Origin: Rhodobacter sp.
GTDB taxonomy: Bacteria > Pseudomonadota > Alphaproteobacteria > Rhodobacterales > Rhodobacteraceae
NCBI GenBank assembly: GCA_020637515.1
Contig: JACKKG010000001.1
Location: forward strand, 1,456,501 to 1,520,500
Reading direction: 5' to 3'
DNA: 64,000 bases
Of this stretch, positions 9,188 to 17,716 are shown in pieces (the stretch's first letter is position 1; each line of letters begins with the position of its first letter). The notes under the pieces were generated by a model. That model did not search any database. It had not been told where the DNA came from and saw only the letters and a list, made by a program, of their open reading frames with translations. Position numbers and translations under genes: made by a program.

Positions 9188-9781
9188 ATGTGGGAAGACC
9201 GTTACGCTGGCGCGCAGGGCTATCTTTTCGGCACCGAGCCGGCCCGGTTCCTGACGGAAAACCCCTGGCTGGTCCTGCCAGGGGGCACCGCGCTGAGCGT
9301 CGCGGACGGAGAAGGACGCAACGCCGTGCACCTGGCCCGCGCCGGGATGCAGGTGTCGGCCTTTGATCTGTCGGCCACCGCGGTGTCGCGGGCGAGGGCG
9401 CTGGCCCGGGACGCGGGCGTGGCGCTGGATACCCGGCTGTGCGGCTGGGACGCCTGGGACTGGTCCCGCCCCGTCGATCTGGTGATGGGCGTCTTCATCC
9501 AGTTCGCCGATCCCGCCTTTCGCGCGCGCCAGTTCGCGGACATGGCGCGCGTGCTGGCGCCCGGCGGGCGGCTGGTGCTGCACGGCTACACCCCCGAACA
9601 GGTCGCGCTGGGCACCGGCGGACCGCGCGACCCGGCCCACATGTACACCGAGGCCCTGCTGCGCGACGCGTTCCCAGGCTGGCGGATAGAGCGCCTTGCA
9701 AGCTACGAGCGTGACGTTCAGGAAGGGCGCGGGCATTCCGGGCGCTCGGCGCTGATCGATTTCGTCGCGCGCAAACCGTGA
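9188..9781 (+). CDS. Class I SAM-dependent methyltransferase
   Basis: A 197-residue methyltransferase with a Rossmann core. The SAM-binding motif I is degenerate (ALSVADGEGRNAVHLA, DGEGRN in place of the classic DxGxGxG). It is followed by the acidic strand end VSAFDLS and the late VLAPGGRLVLHGY motif. The N-terminal WEDRYAGAQGYLFGTEPARFL and the GRNAVHLA pattern resemble the TehB/thiopurine-methyltransferase-like group. The substrate cannot be read from the sequence. A GACAACAAGGAGACGACC leader (AAGGAG) precedes the ATG. Confidence 0.8.
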   Translation: MWEDRYAGAQGYLFGTEPARFLTENPWLVLPGGTALSVADGEGRNAVHLARAGMQVSAFDLSATAVSRARALARDAGVALDTRLCGWDAWDWSRPVDLVMGVFIQFADPAFRARQFADMARVLAPGGRLVLHGYTPEQVALGTGGPRDPAHMYTEALLRDAFPGWRIERLASYERDVQEGRGHSGRSALIDFVARKP

Positions 9782-9802
9782 GCCGGCGCGGCCAACCCGG
9801 CC

Positions 9803-9957
9803 GGGGCAGGGGGCCAGCCCCCTCTTGCCTGCGGCAATTCACCCCCGGGATATTTCGGGCACAAAGACGGGACATGTGCCGCGTGTCGATCCTGCCCGTC
9901 TTTGTGCGAGGGGACACCGGCGGGTCAAAGGGGGTGGAAAACGCCCTTGGACCCGCC
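9803..9957. repeat. Repeat-like intergenic element with stacked inverted repeats
   Basis: The 341-base gap between the methyltransferase and yajC has no convincing gene. It begins with a G5/C5 hairpin (arms in 9808-9823), then CACCCCCGGGATATTT at about 9840-9854, a sequence type I recognise as a dispersed intergenic repeat of Rhodobacteraceae. Next comes a perfect 13-base inverted repeat, GCACAAAGACGGG at 9859-9871 pairing with 9895-9907, then 14-base arms with one mismatch (9919-9932 and 9944-9957). It may end transcription of the upstream gene. No second copy was seen in this window. Confidence 0.55.
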
Positions 9958-10039
9958 GTCTGCCCCGGGCGCCGCGGCCGGCATGTCCGGCGTCGCGCCC
10001 GGCCGAACACGGGGGCGTTATCGCGCCGTCCCCAGTCGC

Positions 10040-10066
10040 TTGAACTCGCACCGACCCGCATATAGG
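10040..10066 (+). promoter_or_regulatory. Candidate sigma-70 promoter for yajC-secD-secF
   Basis: TTGAAC at 10040-10045 and TATAGG at 10061-10066, 15 bases apart (16 if the -35 is read as CTTGAA). This is the best promoter-like pair in the gap upstream of yajC. The spacing is on the short side. Confidence 0.35.
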
Positions 10067-10122
10067 GTGCGCGCCAATTCCAAAGGGCGCCAGCCCGGTC
10101 CATCATCCACCCGAGGAGCCCC

Positions 10123-10461
10123 ATGTTCATCACCCCCGCATTCGCCCAGACCGCCGGCAGCGCCGCCGGTGTCGGCGGCCTTTTTTCGTCGCTCGTGCCC
10201 TTTGTCCTGATTTTCGGGATCATGTGGTTTCTGCTGATCCGTCCGCAGCAGAAGAAAATGAAGGACCACCGCGCGATGGTCGATGCGCTGCGCCGGGGCG
10301 ACCAGATCGTCACCGCGGGCGGCCTGATCGGCAAGGTTGTCAAGGTCAAGGAAGACGGCGAGGTCGAGGTCGAGATCGCCGATGGCGTGAAGGTCCGGGT
10401 TGTGCGCTCGACGATCACCACGGTCCTGTCCAAGACCGAGCCGGCCAGCTCGGTCGAGTGA
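10123..10461 (+). CDS. yajC: Preprotein translocase subunit YajC
   Basis: Small inner-membrane partner of SecDF in the Sec holo-translocon. It has 112 residues: a short N-terminal stretch, one strong transmembrane helix (about residues 22-42, LVPFVLIFGIMWFLLIRP), the family motif RPQQKK and a cytoplasmic beta-rich domain (GDQIVTAGGLIGKVVKV). GAGGAG precedes the ATG. It heads the yajC-secD-secF-Mth938 gene row; 79 bases separate it from secD. Confidence 0.95.
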   Translation: MFITPAFAQTAGSAAGVGGLFSSLVPFVLIFGIMWFLLIRPQQKKMKDHRAMVDALRRGDQIVTAGGLIGKVVKVKEDGEVEVEIADGVKVRVVRSTITTVLSKTEPASSVE

Positions 10462-10540
10462 CGCTTTCGGCCGCGCCCCCGACCGGGGCGTGGCGCATCG
10501 TTCCGCCCCCGGGACGCCCCCACCAGCGCAAGGCCTCTCC

Positions 10541-12205
10541 ATGCTGCAATTCTCCTTGTGGAAACGCGCCCTGATCATTCTGGTCAGCCTCGCCGCCATG
10601 ATCTTCGCGGCGCCGAACCTGTTCTATGACCGGGTCGAGCAGCACAACGACGCGGTGGCCCGGATCGCGGCGGGGCAGGACACGCCCGAACTGCAAGCGC
10701 AGCGCGCGCTCTGGCCCGACTGGCTGCCGTCGGACATCGTCAACCTGGGGCTGGACCTGCGCGGCGGTGCGCATCTCCTGGCCGAGGTGCACGTGTCCGA
10801 CGTCTACGCGGATCGCATCGACGCGCTGTGGCCCGAGGTGCGCGACCTTCTGCGCAACGAACGGGCGACGGTCGGCGGCGTGCGGCGAATGCCGTCCGAC
10901 GACCCGGGCGTGCTGCGCATCGCGGTCGGCAATCCGGACGGCTTGCAGCACGCGCTCGAGGTGGTGCAGACGCTGGCGCAGCCGGTCACCACGCTGACCG
11001 GCATCGGCCAGCACGACCTGGACATCCACCTGGACAACGGCCAGATCGTCGTCACCCTGTCCGAGGCCGAGCGCCTGGCCACCGACGACCGCACCATGCG
11101 CCAGTCGCTGGAGATCATCCGGCGTCGCGTGGACGAGGTCGGCACCCGCGAACCGACGATCCTGCGCGAGGGCAGCGACCGAATTCTGATCGAGGTTCCC
11201 GGCCTGGGATCGGCCGAGGAGCTGAAGGCGCTGATCGGCACCACCGCGCGGCTGACCTTCCATCCGGTCGTGCGCACCACCTCGAACCCGAACGAGGCGC
11301 CCGGCCCGCGCCAGTTCATCGCGCCCTCGGAAACCGATCCGACCCAGCTTTATGTGCTGGAGACAACCCCGGTCGTCACCGGCGAGCAACTGACCGACGC
11401 GCAGCCGACCTTTGACCAGAACGGCCGTCCGGCGGTGAGCTTCCGCTTCAACCCGGCCGGCGCGCGGGCCTTTGGCCTTTACACCGCCGACCACATCGGC
11501 AGCCCGTTCGCGATCGTGCTGGACGACAAGGTCATCTCGGCCCCGGTGATCCAGTCCGCGATCCCCGGCGGTTCGGGGATCATCACCGGGCGCTTCACGG
11601 TCGAGGAAAGCACCAATCTGGCGGTGCTGCTGCGGGCGGGCGCGCTGCCGGCGCAGATGACCTTCCTGGAAGAGCGCACCATCGGTCCCGAACTGGGACA
11701 GGACAGCATCGACGCGGGCAAGATCGCCGCCGTCGTCGCCTCGGTCGCGGTGCTGGGCTACATGGCGCTGAGCTATGGCTTCTTTGGCTGGATCGCCAAC
11801 GTCGCGCTGGTGTTCAACATCGCCATGGTCTTTGCGATCCTGTCGCTGATCGGCGGCACGCTGACCCTGCCCGGCATCGCCGGGATCGTGCTGACCATCG
11901 GCATGGCGGTCGATGCGAACGTGCTGATCTTCGAACGCATCCGCGAGGAGTTGCGAACCGCGCGCGGCCCGGCCCGGGCCATCGAACTGGGCTATGAGCG
12001 CGCGATGTCGGCCATTCTGGACGCCAACATCACCACATTCATCACCGCGGCGATCCTGTTCGCGCTGGGTTCGGGCCCGGTGCGCGGCTTTGCCATCACC
12101 CTGGGTCTGGGGATCGTCACGTCGGTGTTCTCGGCGATCTACATCACCCGTCTCGTCATCGTCTGGTGGTTCGAACGCCGCCGTCCCAAGACGCTGAACC
12201 TCTGA
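10541..12205 (+). CDS. secD: Protein translocase subunit SecD
   Basis: Proton-driven accessory subunit that helps pull exported proteins through SecYEG. The ATG at 10541 gives 554 residues starting MLQFSLWKRALIIL, with an N-terminal membrane anchor. Then come the large periplasmic P1 domain (DLRGGAHLL motif near residue 72 and IIRRRVDEVGTREP) and five C-terminal transmembrane helices with the conserved GMAVDANVLIFERIREE motif. Length is normal for alphaproteobacterial SecD. secF follows 10 bases later. Confidence 0.96.
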   Translation: MLQFSLWKRALIILVSLAAMIFAAPNLFYDRVEQHNDAVARIAAGQDTPELQAQRALWPDWLPSDIVNLGLDLRGGAHLLAEVHVSDVYADRIDALWPEVRDLLRNERATVGGVRRMPSDDPGVLRIAVGNPDGLQHALEVVQTLAQPVTTLTGIGQHDLDIHLDNGQIVVTLSEAERLATDDRTMRQSLEIIRRRVDEVGTREPTILREGSDRILIEVPGLGSAEELKALIGTTARLTFHPVVRTTSNPNEAPGPRQFIAPSETDPTQLYVLETTPVVTGEQLTDAQPTFDQNGRPAVSFRFNPAGARAFGLYTADHIGSPFAIVLDDKVISAPVIQSAIPGGSGIITGRFTVEESTNLAVLLRAGALPAQMTFLEERTIGPELGQDSIDAGKIAAVVASVAVLGYMALSYGFFGWIANVALVFNIAMVFAILSLIGGTLTLPGIAGIVLTIGMAVDANVLIFERIREELRTARGPARAIELGYERAMSAILDANITTFITAAILFALGSGPVRGFAITLGLGIVTSVFSAIYITRLVIVWWFERRRPKTLNL

Positions 12206-12215
12206 GGATCGACCC

Positions 12216-13196
12216 ATGTTCCGGCTGAAACTCGTTCCCGACGATACCGACATCAACTTCATGGGGCCCTGGCGCTACACCTTCGGCGCCTCGGTGGTTC
12301 TGGTGGTGCTGGCGCTGGTGGCTTTCCTGTCCATCGGTCTGAACTTTGGCATCGACTTCAAGGGCGGCACCTCGATCCGCACCGAGGCGACGCAACCCGT
12401 GGATGTCGGCGCCTACCGGCAGGCGATCGTGCCGCTCAACGTGGGCGATGTCGCAATTTCGCAGGTTTTCGACCCCTCGTTCGGCCCCGAGCGCAATGTC
12501 GCCTCGATCCGGATCCAGGCGCAGGACGGGGCCGAAGCGGTGTCGCAGGACATGCTCGGACAGATCCAGACAGCGTTGCAGGGTGTGGACCCGTCGTTGC
12601 ATTTCACCTCGGTCGAATCGGTCGGGCCCAAGGTTTCGGGCGAACTGGTGCAAGAGGCCATCCTGGCGGTGCTGGCCGCGCTGGGCGCGGTGCTGGTCTA
12701 CATCTGGTTGCGGTTTGAATGGCAGTTCGCGCTGGGCGCCGTCGCCGCGCTGGTGCACGACATCATCCTGACCATCGGGGTGTTCACCGTGCTGCAATTG
12801 CGGTTTGACCTGACGATCATCGCGGCGCTTCTGACCATCGTCGGCTATTCGCTGAACGACACGGTCGTCGTCTTCGACCGGATCCGCGAGAACTTGATCA
12901 AGTGGAAGCAGCGCAGCCTGACCGATGTCATGAACCTGTCGCTGAACGAGACCCTGACGCGCACCTTGATGACCTCGTTCACCACGCTGATCGCGCTGGT
13001 CGCGCTGTTCGTGCTGGGCGGCGACGTGATTCGCGGCTTTGTGTTCGCGATGATCTGGGGCGTCTTTGTCGGCACCTGGTCGTCGATCTATGTCGCCGCG
13101 GTGATCGTGAAGATGCTGGGGGTGCGGCGCGATCTGGGCAAGGGCGGTGACACCTCGGCGGCGGGCACGCAGTTCGCCACCTCGGCGCCGAAATGA
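12216..13196 (+). CDS. secF: Protein translocase subunit SecF
   Basis: Partner of SecD in proton-coupled protein export. The 326 residues show an N-terminal helix, the GIDFKGGTSIR motif, a small periplasmic domain and five C-terminal helices including GYSLNDTVVVFDRIREN. Its stop overlaps the start of the Mth938-like gene by 4 bases (ATGA), so the four genes probably form one operon. Confidence 0.96.
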   Translation: MFRLKLVPDDTDINFMGPWRYTFGASVVLVVLALVAFLSIGLNFGIDFKGGTSIRTEATQPVDVGAYRQAIVPLNVGDVAISQVFDPSFGPERNVASIRIQAQDGAEAVSQDMLGQIQTALQGVDPSLHFTSVESVGPKVSGELVQEAILAVLAALGAVLVYIWLRFEWQFALGAVAALVHDIILTIGVFTVLQLRFDLTIIAALLTIVGYSLNDTVVVFDRIRENLIKWKQRSLTDVMNLSLNETLTRTLMTSFTTLIALVALFVLGGDVIRGFVFAMIWGVFVGTWSSIYVAAVIVKMLGVRRDLGKGGDTSAAGTQFATSAPK

Positions 13197-13570
13197 ACCT
13201 GACCGAGATCGACTTTGGCGCGGCCCGCCCGATCGAGGGGTATGGCGCCGATTTCTACCGGCTGGACGGGGTGGCGCACCCGGCGCCCGTGGTGATCGCG
13301 CCGGCGCGGGTTGCGGCCTGGGGTGGCTATGACGACGCCGCGCCGCTGCTGGCGCTGGCGGGGCAGATCGACGTGCTGTTCATCGGCACCGGGCCCGAGA
13401 TCGCGCCCATTCCCGCGGCGTTGCGCCAGACGCTGGAATCGGCCGGGCTGGGGGTCGAGATCATGGCCTCGGCCGCCGCGTGCCGCACCTACAACGTGCT
13501 GTTGTCCGAAGGGCGGCGCGTCGCCGTCGCGCTGTTGCCGGCCGGTCAATCGACGGGCGTCACCGGCTGA
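13193..13570 (+). CDS. Mth938-like domain protein (DUF498 family)
   Basis: A 125-residue single-domain protein of the Mth938/NDUFAF3-like fold. It has the strand-helix pattern VIAPARVAAWG, the LFIGTG loop at about residues 63-68, and the AACRTYNVLLSEGRRVAVALLPAG ending (seen here at residues 95-119). It overlaps secF by 4 bases, and this linkage with secDF is common in alphaproteobacteria. The mitochondrial relative assists complex I assembly; the bacterial role is not established. Its 3' end overlaps the convergent ygfZ gene by 25 bases. Confidence 0.85.
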   Translation: MNLTEIDFGAARPIEGYGADFYRLDGVAHPAPVVIAPARVAAWGGYDDAAPLLALAGQIDVLFIGTGPEIAPIPAALRQTLESAGLGVEIMASAAACRTYNVLLSEGRRVAVALLPAGQSTGVTG

Positions 13571-14319
13571 CCACCCGCACTGAGCGGGCCCTCGATCCGG
13601 TCCATCCGCATCAGCGCCAGCCCCTTGCCGTCCGCCTGGGTATAGACCGCACCGGCCTCGCGCCCGTCGGCCATCAGGACCGGGGTTCCGGGCGGCACCG
13701 GGCCGGCGGGCAGGGACAGCACCACCAGACCGCGCCTGAGCTCGGTCTTGTGGTGCATTCGCGCCGTGACCTCCTGGCCCACGTAGCAGCCTTTGCGGAA
13801 ATCGACGCCGTTCAGCCGCGCAAAGCCCAGTTCCAGAATGAAACTGTCGCCGGGGATCAACTCGGCGCCAGTCTCGGGCACCTTCCGCGCGATGCGCAGC
13901 GCGTCCCAATCGACCGCTGCCCCTTGCGTCAGCGCCTGCCCGTAGAGCCGCCAGCCCAGCCCCGGCTCGCGGGGGTCTGCCAGCGCGCCCCGGGGCGCCG
14001 GGCCGATTCCGCGGGTCACTGGCAGATCGGTGCGCGCGATCTCGACCCGGGAGCGCAGCCTGAACATCGTCAGGCGGCGCGCCAGATCGTCGGCCAGCCC
14101 CCGGGCGACGTCGATCAGCACCGCGTCGGGCTGCGCCACCAGCAGGAAATCCGCGATCAGCTTGCCCTGCGGGGTCAGCAGCGCGCCATAGCCGATGCCG
14201 TCGCGCAGGACGCGGCCCATGTCCTGGGTGACCAACCCTTGCAGGTATTTTTCGCGGTCGGGGCCGGTGACACGCAACAGGGCGCGGTCGGGCACGGGGG
14301 CGCAGCGGGTTTCGGTCAT
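13546..14319 (-). CDS. ygfZ: YgfZ/GcvT-like folate-binding protein
   Basis: Folate-dependent helper for assembly or repair of certain iron-sulfur enzymes (YgfZ/IBA57 family). It has 257 residues, with the signature KGCYVGQE at 176-183, in which the cysteine is the functionally conserved residue. The N-terminal part (LLRVTGPDREKYLQGLVTQD) is the aminomethyltransferase-like folate domain. It ends inside the last codons of the convergent Mth938-like gene. A 54-base gap separates its start from the phosphatase gene upstream on the same strand. Confidence 0.92.
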   Translation of the reverse strand: MTETRCAPVPDRALLRVTGPDREKYLQGLVTQDMGRVLRDGIGYGALLTPQGKLIADFLLVAQPDAVLIDVARGLADDLARRLTMFRLRSRVEIARTDLPVTRGIGPAPRGALADPREPGLGWRLYGQALTQGAAVDWDALRIARKVPETGAELIPGDSFILELGFARLNGVDFRKGCYVGQEVTARMHHKTELRRGLVVLSLPAGPVPPGTPVLMADGREAGAVYTQADGKGLALMRMDRIEGPLSAGGQPVTPVD

Positions 14320-14373
14320 GGGACTCTCCTGTCAGAGGCCGATATAGGCCGCGCGATGCCCTTGCACAGCCCC

Positions 14374-15063
14374 TCAGCCCCAGCGACGGCCGGTGCGCTG
14401 TTCGTAGGCGGCGATCACGTCCCACAGGTCGTAGTCCGTCTCGACCCAATCGCGAAAGCTCTGTCCCCGGGATTCGCCGTTGCGGGCATAGAGCAGGAAG
14501 AGGTCGTCCTGGATCCCCTCGGGGCCATCGGGGTTGTGGCGAAAGCGGCGCGACAGCTGCTGCATCGCTTGCGCCGTGTCATCGCCGCATTTCACCAGCC
14601 GCCAGACCGTCGCGGCCGTGCCGGTGCGGTCCGCGCCCGACTTGCAGTGAATGACCAGGGGCAGTTCGGCGGCGTCGAAGATGCGGATCATCGTTTTCAA
14701 CGCCTCGGGGTGGGGCGGGTTCTTGGCCGCCAGGTCGATCGCGTGGAACGCCAGGCCCAGACGCGCGCAGGCTTCCTGTTCGAACAATGCGTAGCTTTGC
14801 GCGGGCTGGCCGCGCAGGGACAACACCGTGCGCACCCCCTCGGCCGCCAGTTTCTCAAGATCGCGGGGCGTGGGCTGGTTCATGCGCCAGACACCCGGGG
14901 CGACCTCGGCCCGGTTCTTGGACCAGGCGCGCAGAAAGGCGTGGTCGATCAGTTGCGTGTGCCACCAGGCCCGCCTCCGCCCGGCCGGGGTTGCGATGTC
15001 GCCCGCCCAGGCATCGTCCAGACGCCGCCGCAGCGCCTTGGCCCGCTGCTTCAATCCCTTCAT
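14374..15063 (-). CDS. Tyrosine/dual-specificity protein phosphatase family protein
   Basis: A 229-residue phosphatase-like protein. The CX5R loop HCKSGADRTG has C140 as nucleophile and R146 as phosphate binder, and an upstream aspartate (D110 in HAIDLAAKN) could be the general acid. A basic N-terminal helix (KGLKQRAKALRRR) comes first. I chose ATG 15063 because a strong AAGGGGACGGG precedes it; an ATG 63 bases further upstream is open but lacks such a site. Substrate unknown: it could act on phosphotyrosine, phosphoinositides or another phosphoester. Confidence 0.8.
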   Translation of the reverse strand: MKGLKQRAKALRRRLDDAWAGDIATPAGRRRAWWHTQLIDHAFLRAWSKNRAEVAPGVWRMNQPTPRDLEKLAAEGVRTVLSLRGQPAQSYALFEQEACARLGLAFHAIDLAAKNPPHPEALKTMIRIFDAAELPLVIHCKSGADRTGTAATVWRLVKCGDDTAQAMQQLSRRFRHNPDGPEGIQDDLFLLYARNGESRGQSFRDWVETDYDLWDVIAAYEQRTGRRWG

Positions 15064-15168
15064 CCCGTCCCCTTGTTCGGCGCCCCGGGTGCTGCACGCG
15101 CCCCGGCGAATCGGCGTTGACCGCATTTCCGAGGGTCACTAACCATAACCTCCGAAGGAGACACCATA

Positions 15169-16356
15169 ATGACCCTTGCCGCCGGCCGCCACTACCTCGC
15201 CATTCCGGGACCTTCCGTCATGCCGGACCGTGTGCTGAATGCCATGCATCAGGCTGCGCCGAACATCTATGAGGGGCCGCTGATCGACTCGGTCGCGCCG
15301 ATGCGGCAGGCGCTGAAGGACGTGGCGCTGACGCGGCAGAATCTGGCGATCTACATCGGCAACGGTCACGCCACCTGGGAGGCCGCGAACACCAATGTCT
15401 TTCGTCGCGGCGACACCGCGGTGGTGCTGGCGACGGGGCGTTTCGGCCATGGCTGGGCGGATCACGCCCGCGCGCTGGGCGTGGATGCCCGCGTCACCGA
15501 TTTCGGCAAATCCGCGCCGGTGGACCTGGCCCGCGCCGAGGCCGCGCTCAAGGACGCGCCCGACGCCCGCGCGGTGCTGGTCACGCATGTCGATACGTCC
15601 TCGAGCGCGAAGAGCGACATCGCGGCGATCCGGCGGTTGATGGACGATCTGCGGCACCCGGGGTTGCTGATGGTGGACTGCATCGCATCGCTGGGTTGCG
15701 ATGAGTTTCGCATGGACGACTGGGGCGTCGATGTGATGATTGCCGCCAGCCAGAAGGGGCTGATGACGCCGCCGGGCCTGGGCTTCGTGTTCTTTTCCGA
15801 TCGCGCGGCCGAGGTCGGCCGCGGCGCCGATCTGCGCACGCCCTATTGGGACTGGACGCGCCGAACCGCGCCGGGCGCGTTTCACGAACACTGGTTCGGC
15901 ACCGCGCCGACGCATCACCTGATGGGCCTGCGCGCGGCGCTGGACATGATCCACGAGGAAGGGCTTGCCAATGTCTGGGACCGCCACGCGCGCCTGGCCC
16001 GGGCGGTCTGGGCCGCGGCCGAGGCCTGGGGCCAGGGCGGCGACTGTCGGCTGAACATCGCCAGCCCCGCGCATCGCGGGCACTCGGTCACCGCGATGCG
16101 GCTGTCCAACGGCGACGGGACGCGCCTGCGCCGCTGGTGCGAATCGCAGGCCGGGGTGACGCTGGGGATCGGGCTGGGCATGGCCGAGCCGGGCTCGCCC
16201 GCGGCGGACGATTTCTTCCGCGTGGCGCATATGGGGCATGTGAACGCGCACATGACGCTGGGCGTGCTGTCGGTGATGGACGCGGGCATGAAGGCGCTGG
16301 ACATTCCGCACGGACCCGGCGCGATCGACGCCGCGGCGCGCGCCATGCTGGCCTGA
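15169..16356 (+). CDS. Class V PLP-dependent aminotransferase (serine/alanine-glyoxylate type)
   Basis: A 395-residue fold-type I enzyme. The N-terminal PGPSVMPDRVLNAM matches the opening of the serine-glyoxylate/alanine-glyoxylate group. The PLP lysine is in AASQKGLM (about residue 195), preceded by the VDCIASLG aspartate strand. Likely role is glyoxylate or amino-donor metabolism (as in photorespiration-like or C1 serine pathways), but the donor and acceptor cannot be fixed from sequence. AAGGAGA precedes the ATG. The gene stands alone and ends in a hairpin shared with the convergent MFS gene. Confidence 0.82.
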   Translation: MTLAAGRHYLAIPGPSVMPDRVLNAMHQAAPNIYEGPLIDSVAPMRQALKDVALTRQNLAIYIGNGHATWEAANTNVFRRGDTAVVLATGRFGHGWADHARALGVDARVTDFGKSAPVDLARAEAALKDAPDARAVLVTHVDTSSSAKSDIAAIRRLMDDLRHPGLLMVDCIASLGCDEFRMDDWGVDVMIAASQKGLMTPPGLGFVFFSDRAAEVGRGADLRTPYWDWTRRTAPGAFHEHWFGTAPTHHLMGLRAALDMIHEEGLANVWDRHARLARAVWAAAEAWGQGGDCRLNIASPAHRGHSVTAMRLSNGDGTRLRRWCESQAGVTLGIGLGMAEPGSPAADDFFRVAHMGHVNAHMTLGVLSVMDAGMKALDIPHGPGAIDAAARAMLA

Positions 16357-16380
16357 CCGCCCCGGTGGTGCCCGGGGCGG
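16357..16380. terminator. Bidirectional hairpin terminator
   Basis: CCGCCCCGG (16357-16365) pairs perfectly with CCGGGGCGG (16372-16380) across a 6-base loop. It lies between the convergent aminotransferase and MFS genes. There is no T-run. Confidence 0.55.
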
Positions 16381-16386
16381 GGCGGG

Positions 16387-17571
16387 TCAGGGCGTCTCGT
16401 CCAGCGGGCGCTGAAGCGTCGCGACGGCGGCACCCACCAGCAGCACCCCGGCCGCAGCCAGCAGCGCGGTGCCGATGCTGCCGGTGCGGTCCCCCAGCCA
16501 TCCGGCGGCGTAGGGGCCGACCGTCTGCGCCACGGCGAAGACCACGGTGAACAGGCTGATCGCCGGGCCCCAACTGTCGGGCGGCAGGTTCTTGCGGGCG
16601 AAGTTCGTCACCGACGACGGCGCCATGAACACGCACGAGCCAAAGACCAGCGCCGACACCGTCAGCCCCGGAACGCCCGGCCACAGCACCGGCAGCGCCG
16701 ATCCGATGGCGATCCCGGTCAGCACCATGGCCAGCGGCCGGCCGCCGGAATGGCGGGCAAAGACGCCGCGCCACCAAAGCGGCGACAGGGTGATCGCGCT
16801 GCCAACCAGGACCCAGATCAAGGCCACTTGCACGGGCCCCGCCTGCTGTTCCTTCATCCAGGCCGACAGAAAGGTCAGATAGACGATATACCCCAGTCCG
16901 AAACCCGCGTAACCCGCCAGTTCGCCCGCCATGCGGCGCAGCGGCAGGGGCACGGCACGGGTCTGGCGGGCCTGGGGCGCGCGCGCGGCGCGGGCCGCCC
17001 ACAGCCCCATCGGCACGCAGACCAGGCTCAGCCCGCCGACCACGAACCAGGCCCAGGGCCAGGACTGCGCCCCCCATTGGGCCAGCATCGGCGGCAGGGT
17101 CGCGCCGCACAGCACGATCGCCGATCCCCCGCCCGAGCCGAACAGGATCGCGATCCCCAGCGCGTTGCGCCTGGGGTTGTCCGCCCAGAGCCGGGCCGCC
17201 AACGCGCCAGCGGTGGAAAAAGACAGCGCCCCGGCCAGGCCGGTGATGAAGCGCCACAGGCTTTGCCACCAGAGCGCCGGCACAAGCCCGGTCGCCAGGA
17301 TGGCCAGAGCGGTCACCACCAGCCCCCAGGCGAACAGGCCGTTCGGGGCGCGCCGACGCAGGGCGATCATCGTGCCGACCGCCCCCAGGATATACCCCAG
17401 CGCGTTGGCGGTGTTCAGCCAGCCGGCCTGGGCATAGCTCCAGCCCAGATCGCTGCGCATCGCGGGCAGGATCAGCCCATAGGCGAAGCGGCCGAACCCG
17501 TTGGTGACCAGAACGCCCAGCGCCAGCCCCAGCAGCACCAGCCACGGATTGGCCCCCCTGGTGTCGGTCAT
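16387..17571 (-). CDS. MFS transporter, YbfB/YjiJ family
   Basis: A 394-residue major-facilitator protein with about 12 hydrophobic segments. The opening NPWLVLLGLALGVLVTNGFGRF followed by YGLILPAM is typical of the YbfB/YjiJ group. The GRFAYGLILP motif, the GYILGAVGTMIALRRR turn between helices 2 and 3, and a basic loop between helices 6 and 7 are visible. The start at 17571 has AGGAGGGG just upstream; the frame stays open for another 49 codons without family similarity. Substrate unknown. It is divergent from pheS, with 145 bases between. Confidence 0.85.
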   Translation of the reverse strand: MTDTRGANPWLVLLGLALGVLVTNGFGRFAYGLILPAMRSDLGWSYAQAGWLNTANALGYILGAVGTMIALRRRAPNGLFAWGLVVTALAILATGLVPALWWQSLWRFITGLAGALSFSTAGALAARLWADNPRRNALGIAILFGSGGGSAIVLCGATLPPMLAQWGAQSWPWAWFVVGGLSLVCVPMGLWAARAARAPQARQTRAVPLPLRRMAGELAGYAGFGLGYIVYLTFLSAWMKEQQAGPVQVALIWVLVGSAITLSPLWWRGVFARHSGGRPLAMVLTGIAIGSALPVLWPGVPGLTVSALVFGSCVFMAPSSVTNFARKNLPPDSWGPAISLFTVVFAVAQTVGPYAAGWLGDRTGSIGTALLAAAGVLLVGAAVATLQRPLDETP

Positions 17572-17663
17572 CGGCCCCTCCTGTCGTTGTGCCCCGGGGC
17601 CTTGATGCCGCAGCCCGCGGGCCGCCACAAGTCCACCTGAACCGCCCGACGGGCGTCGTCCGC

Positions 17664-17692
17664 TTGCATTCGCGCCCGGCGGCGGATAGCAG
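17664..17692 (+). promoter_or_regulatory. Candidate promoter for pheS
   Basis: TTGCAT at 17664-17669 and TAGCAG at 17687-17692 with a 17-base spacer, ending 24 bases before the pheS ATG. The TTG-N17-TAG layout recurs upstream of several genes here. Confidence 0.4.
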
Positions 17693-17716
17693 AAGCGCGT
17701 CAGTCCGGAGGCCGCC

